From: Acidobacteriota bacterium | GTDB lineage: Bacteria; Acidobacteriota; Blastocatellia; Pyrinomonadales; Pyrinomonadaceae | Direction: 5' to 3' | Assembly (NCBI GenBank): GCA_020200135.1 | Contig: JAIVJI010000075.1 | Span: 1 to 64,000 of the forward strand | Length of the DNA: 64,000 bases | Shown: in pieces, positions 33,404 to 41,450 of the stretch | Layout: every line of letters begins with the position of its first letter | Position numbering within the stretch: the stretch's first letter is position 1 | Made by a program: the position numbers and the translations under genes | Notes under the pieces: model-generated | The model's database searches: none | What the model saw: the letters and a program-made list of their open reading frames with translations, nothing else | What the model was told of the DNA's origin: nothing

Positions 33404-33506
33404 GTCTACCACCTTTTCGCGGCGGCCACCCCGGGCGGGACGATCCCCATAAAAATTTTCGGCTCCCGTGAGCCGTTCCGGCACCCCTTTCCGCAGTAAC
33501 GGGTGA
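33404..33506. repeat. Dispersed ~105-bp repeat, copy C
   Basis: Shares CTACCACC, TTCGCGG-GGCCACCCCGG, GGGACGATCCCCAT, AATTTTCGGCTCCCGTGAGC and TTTCCGCAGTAACGGGTGA. In the last hairpin both sides changed (CACCC/GGGTG here), which keeps pairing. It ends 51 nt before the ATG at 33557. Confidence 0.92.
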
Positions 33507-33556
33507 GAGCAAGTTGCTCGCCCTCGAAGAAGCCTGACCTGAAAGGAGCAAAGACA

Positions 33557-34528
33557 ATGCTAATGACATCGAACCACAGTAACCGAATCAGGAGAAGCAT
33601 TCTCACCTTGGGGGGTTGCATCCTGCTCCTGTTCGCAGTCCCCACCCGTGCCCAGCGTTTTTCAGAGTGGTCTGCGCCCGAGAACCTCGGCCCCCCGATC
33701 AATACGTCGGCTTTTGAAGGAGCCCCTTTTATTTCAAAGGACGGTCTCGACCTGCTTTTCGCGTCGAACCGCGCTACGGGTTCCCCCTCTGGAGTGGACA
33801 TTTATGTCTCGCATCGCGAAACGACCGGTTCGCCCTGGGGCGATCCCGTCTCGCTGGGGCCGACTATAAACATGCCCGGGTTCGACGACTCTTTCCCGTT
33901 CTTGACCATCAGCGGGCGCCACCTATTCTTCGTGAGTACCCGACCGGGGGGATGCGGCAACTTCGACATCTACGTCGCTCGAAGACTCGATAAGAAGCGC
34001 TTCGATAAGTGGAGCGAACCCGAGAACCTGGGATGCCAGGTAAACAGCGCGGGGCCCGAGTTCTCGCCATCGATATTCGAAGATGAAGACGGCATGGTCT
34101 ACCTCTATTTCAGCAGTGGACTCCGTCCCGGCGGGATGGGCTTCGGGGATATTTACTTCACCACACTTCAGCCGGACGGTTCCTGGGGACCGGTCAGTCC
34201 CGTTTCGGAGTTTAATACGCCGTTCAATGAGATACGCCCGGACATCCGAAGGCGGGACGGCCTTGAGATATTCTTCGATTCGCTCCGACCGGGTTCAATG
34301 ATGGCAGACATTTACACGTCGCAGCGCGCATGTACCTTATGTCCATGGGAGGACCCTGTAAATCTTGCGGTCTTGAACAGCGGCGCTATTGATGGCGGAG
34401 CCAGACTCTCCTTCGATGGGACGGAGCTTTACTTCATGTCAAATCGCCCGGGCACCTTCGGCCTTCAGGATATTTGGGTGTCCCGGCGCACTCGTCTAAC
34501 GGGGGAACCGGAGATTGAACCCAGGTGA
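33557..34528 (+). CDS. Secreted TolB/PD40 beta-propeller protein
   Basis: 323 residues from ATG 33557, chosen because AAAGGAGC lies 7 nt upstream. The signal peptide IRRSILTLGGCILLLFAVPT ends before AQRFSEWSAPENLGPPINTS. PD40 repeats include ISGRHLFFVSTRPGGCGNFDIY, FDGTELYFMSNRPGTF and the linker DPWGDP-like turns. It is a close paralogue of the broken gene at 31907 but lacks the DUF4214 tail. It is probably a periplasmic or surface binding protein; the ligand is unknown. Confidence 0.85.
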   Translation: MLMTSNHSNRIRRSILTLGGCILLLFAVPTRAQRFSEWSAPENLGPPINTSAFEGAPFISKDGLDLLFASNRATGSPSGVDIYVSHRETTGSPWGDPVSLGPTINMPGFDDSFPFLTISGRHLFFVSTRPGGCGNFDIYVARRLDKKRFDKWSEPENLGCQVNSAGPEFSPSIFEDEDGMVYLYFSSGLRPGGMGFGDIYFTTLQPDGSWGPVSPVSEFNTPFNEIRPDIRRRDGLEIFFDSLRPGSMMADIYTSQRACTLCPWEDPVNLAVLNSGAIDGGARLSFDGTELYFMSNRPGTFGLQDIWVSRRTRLTGEPEIEPR

Positions 34529-34695
34529 AGCTGATAACGAACAATCAGGTCACCAACCGCCCCGGTGTCGACCAATGGAAAGAAACTGGCGATTGCGTGA
34601 ACTCGTTCGAGTCAGGTGGAACGGTTTGACGGGCTGAAACAACTCGTCGGCGCGGTGATCGCGGGCGCGCCCCCCAACGGGGAAGGAGTAGGAAA

Positions 34696-36867
34696 ATGAA
34701 AACGAGACAGGCAATCGAGCAAACGATGGGTGAAATCATTACGAAGAAGTTGAAGAGTCGCCAGGCTCATCAAGGCTCGCCGATCCGCAGAGACGGGCCG
34801 GGCGGTTTGCGCCGTCCGAGGCGCCGCCCCGCCGTCTGGCTTTTGGCCGGCGCGTTGTTGATGGCCTCGCTGTTTGCGCTGACGTGGGATGGTCAGTGGG
34901 CGAAGGCCCAGGCTCCCGCCCCCCCGCTGACTGTTAACCAACCTGACGACGCGGGCGACGGCGTCTGTGATGCGACCTGTACGTTGCGTGACGCGGTTCT
35001 CGCCGCAAATGCGACGCCGGCCGCTGATGTCATCAACTTTGCCCCGGCCCTGACGACCATCACGCTCGAGGGCGAAATCCTCATCAATGGTGGCGGCGGC
35101 GGCGCGCTCACCATCAACGGCAACGGGGCGAAAATATTCACCATAGACGGCGGACCGGGTATCAATCGCATATTCTTTCTCAACGTCGCAAATGTGACGA
35201 TTACCGACGTGACGCTCACGGGGGGTGAAGGCGGCGGCACGTTCTACGGGCCGGTGGTCGAAAATACCGGTGGCGTCATCGCGGGATATGCCTGCACCCT
35301 GCTGCTCGACCGTGTCCACATCACCAACAATTGGGCGATTGCCGGGGTCGCCGGCGTCAATATCCAGCAGGGGCACCTGCGCATTCAAAACTCGACCTTT
35401 TCTGCCAATTTCGCGCCGAGCTGCACCGGCATTAACGTCGGCGGCCCCGACTCCACCTTACGAGTCGTCAATTCTACCTTTTCGAGCAACACATCATTCT
35501 CGGAAGGTGTTGGGGGCGCTGTTTGCACCGGCGCGTCCGCCATTTTCAGGAATGTAACCATTGTGGGAAATCATGCCAGTCGCGGCGGCGGGATCTTTCA
35601 AGGGGATGGCACGGTCGGTCTGGTGAACACCATTGTGGCAGGAAACACGGCCGACGTCGCTTCTCCCGAGATATACCTTCAGAGCGGAACACTGACTTCC
35701 GCCGGATTCAATCTGATCGGCGACTCGCCGGGTGACGCAACCAGTACCAATCTGCCGATCACGTATCAACAGACGGACATTCTCGATACCCCCCCGATGC
35801 TCTTTCCTTTAGACGATTATGGCGGGCCGATGCCGACTCATGCCGTCATGCCAGGTTCCCCGTTGATCGACGCCGGCAACCACAACTATGCCTTTGACCT
35901 TGACGGCTGGCCCTTACAGACCGACCAGCGCGGGAACGGTTTTCCCCGAGTACACGATAACGAGGTGGACATCGGTGCGGTTGAAGCCCAAGCGACCACT
36001 CCGACTCCGACCCCGACGCCGAACACGCCGACGGGCATAGGCGTCACCGTCCAGTCGCCCGCAGGCGACGCGAGCGTCACCATCACGCAGGTCTTGGCGG
36101 CGGGCGACACGACCTTCACGGCCATCAACCCGCTCTCCTTCGCCGGCGCGACGCCCCCCGGCTACACCATCCCCGACGCGGGGCTGGCCTACGACATTAC
36201 AACCACGGCTAATTACACCCCGCCGGTCGTCGTCTGCTTCGTAGTCTCTTCCGTCAACGACCCGGCGCAGTTTGCAGACTTGCGAATCCTTCACGGCGAG
36301 GGCGGACAGTTAGTTAACCGCACCATCCTCGCGCCCGACGCGCCCGCGCCCGACTTCGCGACGCGCACGCTCTGCGCCCGCGTGGGCTCGCTCTCGCCGT
36401 TCGTCGTGGCGCAATTGCTGACGCCAAATCCCACGCCGACGCCGACTCCCGAACCCACGCCCGAGCCGACTCCAACGCCGGCCGGGGACACGACGGCACC
36501 GGCCGTGACGATTTCGACTCCGTTCGACGGCGCGACGTTCATCAAAGGCCGGGCGGTCGCGGCCGGCTACTCCTGCCAGGACGAGGCGGGCGGCCCGGTC
36601 AAATTTTCTTTAGGCGGAAACCAGGGACTGGCGATCTTCGCTGCGGGTTATCCCGCGTCGAGCCCGATTCCTTGCGACGCGACCGAGCCCGGCACGGTCA
36701 TAGAAGAAACTGTCACCGCGGGCAGCAGTGGCTTGAGCTACAGCGCCGCAACGGACCAATACAACTTCGTCTGGAAGACCGACCGATCCTGGAGAGGAAC
36801 GTGTCGGATGCTCGTCGTCAGATTCAACGACGGCGCCGAGCGCCTCGCGAAATTCCGTTTCAAATAA
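34696..36867 (+). CDS. Large surface protein: CSLREA-type domain, beta-helix, Pro-Thr linkers
   Basis: 723 residues from ATG 34696, with AAGGAG 8 nt before. A long basic N-region leads to the membrane/signal helix VWLLAGALLMASLFALTW. VNQPDDAGDGVCDATCTLRDAVLAANA is split across the first domain (CSLREA-like). Right-handed beta-helix units follow (ITDVTLTGGEGGG; LDRVHITNN; IQNSTFSANF; FRNVTIVGNHASRGGG). A TPTPTPTPNTP linker leads to an all-beta domain, then PTPTPEPTPEPTPTP and a last Ig-like module (TISTPFDGATFIKGRAVAAG). This is typical of exported adhesin-like proteins. No sortase or PEP-CTERM anchor is seen. Confidence 0.85.
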   Translation: MKTRQAIEQTMGEIITKKLKSRQAHQGSPIRRDGPGGLRRPRRRPAVWLLAGALLMASLFALTWDGQWAKAQAPAPPLTVNQPDDAGDGVCDATCTLRDAVLAANATPAADVINFAPALTTITLEGEILINGGGGGALTINGNGAKIFTIDGGPGINRIFFLNVANVTITDVTLTGGEGGGTFYGPVVENTGGVIAGYACTLLLDRVHITNNWAIAGVAGVNIQQGHLRIQNSTFSANFAPSCTGINVGGPDSTLRVVNSTFSSNTSFSEGVGGAVCTGASAIFRNVTIVGNHASRGGGIFQGDGTVGLVNTIVAGNTADVASPEIYLQSGTLTSAGFNLIGDSPGDATSTNLPITYQQTDILDTPPMLFPLDDYGGPMPTHAVMPGSPLIDAGNHNYAFDLDGWPLQTDQRGNGFPRVHDNEVDIGAVEAQATTPTPTPTPNTPTGIGVTVQSPAGDASVTITQVLAAGDTTFTAINPLSFAGATPPGYTIPDAGLAYDITTTANYTPPVVVCFVVSSVNDPAQFADLRILHGEGGQLVNRTILAPDAPAPDFATRTLCARVGSLSPFVVAQLLTPNPTPTPTPEPTPEPTPTPAGDTTAPAVTISTPFDGATFIKGRAVAAGYSCQDEAGGPVKFSLGGNQGLAIFAAGYPASSPIPCDATEPGTVIEETVTAGSSGLSYSAATDQYNFVWKTDRSWRGTCRMLVVRFNDGAERLAKFRFK

Positions 36868-37429
36868 TTGAAGCGACGTGACGACCGGGGGCGCGCCGGC
36901 CAGGAGCGCCGTCATGGCCGATCGGGACCTGGTACGCATGACCCTTGTTCGGGCCGGAGCCGACGGTTGGCCCCTGCCCGGCGCGCGACGACAAGCCCCG
37001 TTCGGCCTCTCATTCGACAGGTTCCGGGACGGGGCCGACCGCGGCACATTCTCGTCGCCTGCCCGCGAGCCGAGCGGGGACGAAGACCTGATATGTGTCT
37101 GACACTTCGCCGACCGTCACCGCGCGTAAGGGGCCCGATCTTAGACTCCTGCGCGGCGGCGGTCGAGCCGGCGGCAGAACCCCACCCGGCTGGAGCGGGA
37201 GGGAAAGCGCGCGCATGAAAACGGTTAAAAACCCCCTCGTGTTGATGGCCGGGTTAGAAGCCGGGGGCCGAAGGGGTGTGGTGCGTTTAAGTAGGGGGAG
37301 CTTCACGCCCGCGACCTGAAGCGTGGGATGCCGGCGTCGACGCCTCGCGCGCGTCCGTACTCGAGAAGTGCGGGGCGCGCCCACGGCCCCCCTCCGGTTC
37401 TACGGGAGCGCCGCCTCCCGCCGTCGCTT
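36868..37429. other. Intergenic stretch, no gene recognised
   Basis: 562 bases between convergent genes. Short open frames exist on both strands but none has a family motif or a good start context. Small G/C-rich palindromic patches (for example CTCGTCGCCTGCC near 37054) could end transcription. It may hold a decayed gene that I cannot identify. Confidence 0.4.
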
Positions 37430-38593
37430 CTACAGGCCGGCCAGCCTCTTCTCGGCGGCGTCGAGTTTCGGCAGGCCGTTCTCGGGTCTGTCGAGGTAGA
37501 AGTAGGCGCAGCTCGACCAGTCGTCGGAGCGCTCGAACTTCCCGTCCTTCGTCAGGTCCATCTCGGCCGCGCCCGGGCCCGCGCGGTAGAGCCGCCGCCC
37601 CTCACGGAAGAAACCGCCGCGGCTGTGGTCAGCGAGGTAGCCGATCTGCTGAATGGTGACGCGCGCGTCCCTGCGGAAGAAGACCGGGTCGACGACGTGG
37701 TAGCGGTAGAAGCACCAGCGCATGCTCACCTCGTCGGCCACGGGGCTCCCCTGGTAGAGCGTCGAGTAGCGCCCCTGCCCCCAGGCCGTGCCGACGTAGT
37801 CTTCGGCCCCCGTGCCTGCCAGCGTCGGGAGCCCCGCGTCCCCGTCGAGGAAGATTTTCACTTCGCCTTCGCCCCACCAGGTGTTGAAGTACTCGGCCTG
37901 GTTGACGATGACGCCGATGTTTGCGCCGAGGTAACGGCCGCGCCCCGAGACCTTCGGCAGGATTTCGTAGTCGCGCCGGAGCGTCGTCGGGTTCTCGCGC
38001 CGCCAGTGCGCGTGAAAGTAGAGCACGTTCGGGGGGTGGCGGTCGCCGAGCGTATAGTCCACGTCGTAGAAGAGTTCGGGCAGGTCGCGCCCGCTCTCGT
38101 TCGTCATCACGATCCGCATGCCTGTGCGGAAGGGCATCGGCACGAAGCAGTTGAGACTGCGTCCCTCGGGGTTCGAGAAGAGCGCCGAGTCGAAGGCGGC
38201 CATCACGCCGAGGCCGATGCCGAAGAAGTCGCCGACGGGCGCACTTACCGCGGGGGTGGCGGCGCCGTCCCAGAACATCTCCAGGCGGAGCCCCCGCAGC
38301 ATCCGCGGGCTGCGGTCGGGCATGGTCATCCAGATGCGGCGCACCATGCCGGAAGTGTTCCTCGCCTCGGCCAGCACGACGCTCTCCCCGGCCCTGATGG
38401 GGATGGTGGGCGAGCCTTTGCGCCCGCCCGCGGCCTGCCCGCCGCGCCCCTTCTCGCCGGTCGGGTTCTCCGGGCTCGCCCAGCGCGTCTCGACATCCTG
38501 CATTTCGTAGAGCGCCTGCGCGCTCGCTTCACCGGCGCAGCCGGCCGCGAGCGCCAGCGCGAAAAGAAAAAGGGTCTTCGCGTCGAACCTCAT
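37430..38593 (-). CDS. Glycoside hydrolase family 172 (DUF2961)
   Basis: 387 residues from ATG 38593, preceded by GGAGG. The leader FLFALALAAGC is a lipoprotein-type signal with cysteine near residue 19. EMQDVETRWASPENPTGEKG, RIWMTMPDRSPRMLRGLRLE and EMFWDGAATPAVSAPVGDFF are the DUF2961 core, and GTGAEDYVGTAWGQG is its most conserved block. GH172 enzymes are known to act on arabinofuranosides and fructofuranosides. With four GH43 genes nearby, arabinofuranose release in the periplasm is the likely role. It is the last gene of the minus-strand operon that begins with the sugar-binding protein at 46794. Confidence 0.88.
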   Translation of the reverse strand: MRFDAKTLFLFALALAAGCAGEASAQALYEMQDVETRWASPENPTGEKGRGGQAAGGRKGSPTIPIRAGESVVLAEARNTSGMVRRIWMTMPDRSPRMLRGLRLEMFWDGAATPAVSAPVGDFFGIGLGVMAAFDSALFSNPEGRSLNCFVPMPFRTGMRIVMTNESGRDLPELFYDVDYTLGDRHPPNVLYFHAHWRRENPTTLRRDYEILPKVSGRGRYLGANIGVIVNQAEYFNTWWGEGEVKIFLDGDAGLPTLAGTGAEDYVGTAWGQGRYSTLYQGSPVADEVSMRWCFYRYHVVDPVFFRRDARVTIQQIGYLADHSRGGFFREGRRLYRAGPGAAEMDLTKDGKFERSDDWSSCAYFYLDRPENGLPKLDAAEKRLAGL

Positions 38594-38646
38594 GTTCCTC
38601 CTTCGTAGGGCGGGGTTGGAGTTTATTGACTGACTTGCGACGGGCT

Positions 38647-39573
38647 TCAAGACGGGCGGCGCACGCCGAGCGCGAGGGGCGTGATGACGGAGGCGGCCGC
38701 CTCTTCGTCCTCGCCGACCTCGACCCCGCCGAAGAGTGCCCAACGCTCCTCGTGCTCGGCGACGCCGCCCGGCTCGAGCCGCGTGAGTGGGGCGAGGGAC
38801 TCGACCTCGACGAACGGGCCGGCCGTGAAGACCTGCGTGTTGCAGTTGTAGTCGGGGTAGGCGGCGCCCTCCGCGTACGCGTAGGTCTTGACGAACAACC
38901 CGCCCCCGACGTGGTACGCGGCCCAGCCCTGCTTGTTGAGCAGCCCGATCTTCTGCGGCGCTTCGTTCCCGCCGTCCGGCCTGACGCGGATGAGGAGGCG
39001 CCCGAGCGAGAGCCGCGCGTCCGTCAAATCCGTGTAGTGCCAGAGGACGAGCGGGCGCGCGGGGAGGAGGAACTCCGGGTGCGGCCCGAACGGCTCCTGC
39101 GGGATGAGGACCTCGCCGCCCGGCCGCATGATCGTCAGCGCCCACGGCGCCAGCTCCACCGCCCACGCGCCGCGGTTGACGACGCGGTGGAGGACGCGCA
39201 CCCCGCTCCCCTCCTCGTCCAGCTCGATCAACATCTCCTTACCGAGCCCCGTGCGCGGGTCGGCGCGCTGCGCGAAGCGGGCCGAGCGCGGTCCCTCCTC
39301 CGACACCTCGAGCGGGACGTCGTCGGGCGCGTAGCTGCGCGGCGAAGCCTCGGGCGCGGCCCACAGCCTGTGCCCCCCCCAGGGCTTCCACACGCCCCAC
39401 TCGGTCTCGACGGACGCCTCGGGGTACTCGCCGAAGACGTTCGCGCCGCGCACGAACGCGTAGCGCAGGACGCGCGGGCCGACGCCGGCCGTCACGACGA
39501 CCTCGACGTTGCCGTTCGACAGCCGGCGGCAGTCCGGCAGGTTCAGGTAGGAGACCTTCTCCACGGCGCTCAA
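38647..39573 (-). CDS. DUF4380-like / mutarotase-fold protein
   Basis: 308 residues if started at TTG 39573, which overlaps the PhyH stop as TTGA; GTG 39564 is the alternative. VEVVVTAGVGPRVLRYAFVR, GGHRLWAAPEASPRSYAPDD and LTIMRPGGEVLIPQEPFGPH resemble the galactose-mutarotase-like beta-sandwich of DUF4380 proteins. It has no signal peptide, so it is probably cytoplasmic. The role may be sugar epimer handling, but the catalytic His pair of true mutarotases is not obvious. It is coupled to PhyH upstream and followed by GH172. Confidence 0.65.
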   Translation of the reverse strand: MSAVEKVSYLNLPDCRRLSNGNVEVVVTAGVGPRVLRYAFVRGANVFGEYPEASVETEWGVWKPWGGHRLWAAPEASPRSYAPDDVPLEVSEEGPRSARFAQRADPRTGLGKEMLIELDEEGSGVRVLHRVVNRGAWAVELAPWALTIMRPGGEVLIPQEPFGPHPEFLLPARPLVLWHYTDLTDARLSLGRLLIRVRPDGGNEAPQKIGLLNKQGWAAYHVGGGLFVKTYAYAEGAAYPDYNCNTQVFTAGPFVEVESLAPLTRLEPGGVAEHEERWALFGGVEVGEDEEAAASVITPLALGVRRPS

Positions 39574-40364
39574 TAGGCGAAAGACTGGTAGACCTCTTCG
39601 CCGCCGTCGTCGGGCCGCTCGACGACGGGGTTGAAGCGGAGCAGGAAGCGCGCTCGCTCGGAGAGCGTATCGTAAGTTTCGCGCGGCACGCGGATCGAGA
39701 CTTCGGGGCGGAACAGCCAGCGGCGGCTGTAGCCGAGGACGACCATCGGGCGCGGCTCGCGCGCGCGGTTCGGCGTGCCGCGGTGCAGCCCGCGCACGTC
39801 GCGAATCATCACGTCGCCCGCGCTCATCAGCAACGGTTCGAGCCTCGCCTCGCCGGACTCGATCCGGCGCAAGCCCTCCTCCCTGGACAGCATGTGGGTG
39901 GCGCGCGCCACCTCGAACGGGCCGTTCTCTTCGGTCACGTCGACGAGCGGGAAGTTGACGGCGAGCTGGAACGGCGGCGTCTCGCGCCCCCACTCGGGGA
40001 AGAGCGGCGGCGCGTCGCGGTGTACGTCCTGGTACTCCGAGCCTAAGAGCGGCGTGTCGGTGGCGAGCTGCACCAGCGACGCGTCTTCGCCCACGAGCCC
40101 GCGCACGACGCCGAGCACGTCGTCGTCCTCGAAGACCTCCGGGTCGGCGAACGGCGCGGCGAACGGCAGCGTCACGTAGTAGCGGCCGGGCCCGCGGTTC
40201 AGCCTGTGCCCCTCGCGCTCGATGTGCCTCTCCAGCAGCGGCGCGAAGGCCGCGCGCCACGCCCCCACCTTCTCGCGCGCGAAGTGGCCCGGCAGCACGC
40301 AGAACCCGTCCTCCAGCACCCGCCGCACGAAGCCCCCGACCTCTGACTGACTGTAACGACCCAT
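39570..40364 (-). CDS. Phytanoyl-CoA dioxygenase (PhyH) family protein
   Basis: 264 residues. The Fe(II)/2-oxoglutarate oxygenase facial triad is visible as H-x-D in EYQDVHRDAPPLF and a distal H in RDVRGLHRGTPNR, with an R-x-M-V-V-L-G-Y strand after it. FPLVDVTEENGPFEVARATH is the usual PhyH block. The substrate is unknown; in a sugar locus it may oxidise or demethylate an uncommon glycoside. The ATG at 40364 lies 13 nt after a 28-bp hairpin of GGACTGA heptads. It is probably in one transcript with the ABC importer genes upstream. Confidence 0.85.
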   Translation of the reverse strand: MGRYSQSEVGGFVRRVLEDGFCVLPGHFAREKVGAWRAAFAPLLERHIEREGHRLNRGPGRYYVTLPFAAPFADPEVFEDDDVLGVVRGLVGEDASLVQLATDTPLLGSEYQDVHRDAPPLFPEWGRETPPFQLAVNFPLVDVTEENGPFEVARATHMLSREEGLRRIESGEARLEPLLMSAGDVMIRDVRGLHRGTPNRAREPRPMVVLGYSRRWLFRPEVSIRVPRETYDTLSERARFLLRFNPVVERPDDGGEEVYQSFAY

Positions 40365-40377
40365 CTGCTTAAGGACT

Positions 40378-40450
40378 GAGGACTGAGGACTGAGGACTGA
40401 GTGAAAGGCAGCCGGCTTGTTCTTCACTCAGTCCTCAGTCCTCAGTCCTC
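40378..40450 (-). repeat. Perfect 28-bp inverted repeat of GGACTGA heptads
   Basis: Arms 40378-40405 and 40423-40450 pair perfectly around a 17-nt loop. The left side extends to four GGACTGA units from 40373. It fills the whole gap between the stop of the permease gene (40452) and the PhyH start (40364). Confidence 0.95.
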
Positions 40451-40451
40451 A

Positions 40452-41450
40452 TCACTTCCTCCTACTCAGGCGGTTCTGCACGACGACGACGGCGAGCAGG
40501 ATGACGCCGCGCAGAACGAGTTGCCACCACGGGCTGATCCAGCCCTCCAGGTTGAAGATGTTGAAGATGAGCGCGAGCAGGAGCATGCCGACGAGCGTCG
40601 AGCCGACGCCCCCCTGCCCGCCCGTCAGGAGCGTCCCGCCGACGACGACCGCCGCGATGGCGTCCAGCTCCCACCCGACGGCCGCGACGGGCTGCCCCGT
40701 CCCCAGGCGGGACGCCAGCAGCACCCCGGCCAGCCCCGCGAGCGCCCCGCTCAGCGTGTAGACGCCGACGGTCACGCGCCCGACGTTGAGCCCCATCAGC
40801 CGCGCCGCCTCCTCGCTGTCGCCGAGCGCGTAGGTGTGCCGCCCGAAGCGCGTGTAGTTGAGCACGAACCACCCGAGCGCGTAGGCCGCCAGGAGGATGA
40901 GCACGGGGTAAGGGGCGGAGAACGCGCCGAGGTCTACGCGCCCGCGCCCCAGCTCGCGGAACGCCTGCGCGCCGGCCGGCACGCTCAGCGTCTTCTCGCC
41001 CGTGTAGACGAGCGCCACCCCGCGCGCCGCGATCATCATCGCCAGCGTCACGATGAAGGGCTGGATGCGCGCCTTCGCGATGACCAGCCCGTTGACGAGC
41101 CCGAGCGCGGTGGCGACACCGACGCCCGCGGCCACCGCCGCGAGGATTCCGCGGTCGGCCAGCCCCGCCGCGACGACGCCCGCCACGGCGACGAGTGAGC
41201 CGACCGAGAGGTCGATGCCCCCCGTCAGGATGACGAACGTCATGCCGAGCGCGACGAGCCCGAGCATGCTGTTCTGCCTGAGCACGTTCGTCAGGTTCTC
41301 CTCCGTCAGGAAGCGCTCGTAGCGCGCGAACGCGAAGACGGCGACCGCGACGAGCGCCACCAGCGCGCCCTGCCGCTGCAGAAACGACGCCGCCTTCGCC
41401 CGCACGGTTCGCCCGCGCACCGAACCTGCCGTCATCTCAGCCTGACTCAT
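40452..41450 (-). CDS. Furanose ABC transporter permease (YjfF-like)
   Basis: 332 residues, eight to ten membrane helices. SMLGLVALGMTFVILTGGID then LSVGS is the RbsC/YjfF signature, ARIQPFIVTLAMMIAARGVA the second conserved helix, and WELDAIAAVVVGGTLLTGG the C-terminal EAA-like block. The closest layout is YjfF of the galactofuranose importer. The first ATG overlaps the GH43 stop by 4 nt. Together with the ytfT-like permease it should form a heterodimeric channel. Confidence 0.88.
   Translation of the reverse strand: MSQAEMTAGSVRGRTVRAKAASFLQRQGALVALVAVAVFAFARYERFLTEENLTNVLRQNSMLGLVALGMTFVILTGGIDLSVGSLVAVAGVVAAGLADRGILAAVAAGVGVATALGLVNGLVIAKARIQPFIVTLAMMIAARGVALVYTGEKTLSVPAGAQAFRELGRGRVDLGAFSAPYPVLILLAAYALGWFVLNYTRFGRHTYALGDSEEAARLMGLNVGRVTVGVYTLSGALAGLAGVLLASRLGTGQPVAAVGWELDAIAAVVVGGTLLTGGQGGVGSTLVGMLLLALIFNIFNLEGWISPWWQLVLRGVILLAVVVVQNRLSRRK

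Noticed and set aside
27842-33506. Reading the dispersed repeats as integron attC sites
   Set aside because: They lack the RYYYAAC and GTTRRRY end boxes, and no integrase is in the window.
27790-33506. Short minus-strand peptides (HPLLRKGGPERLTEAEN-like) encoded by all three dispersed repeats
   Set aside because: The similarity follows from DNA-level conservation; none has a good start site, and the C-terminal parts diverge in frame.
36868-37218. A 116-codon frame after the beta-helix protein
   Set aside because: Arg/Gly-rich composition, no ribosome site and no motif; it looks like a chance frame.
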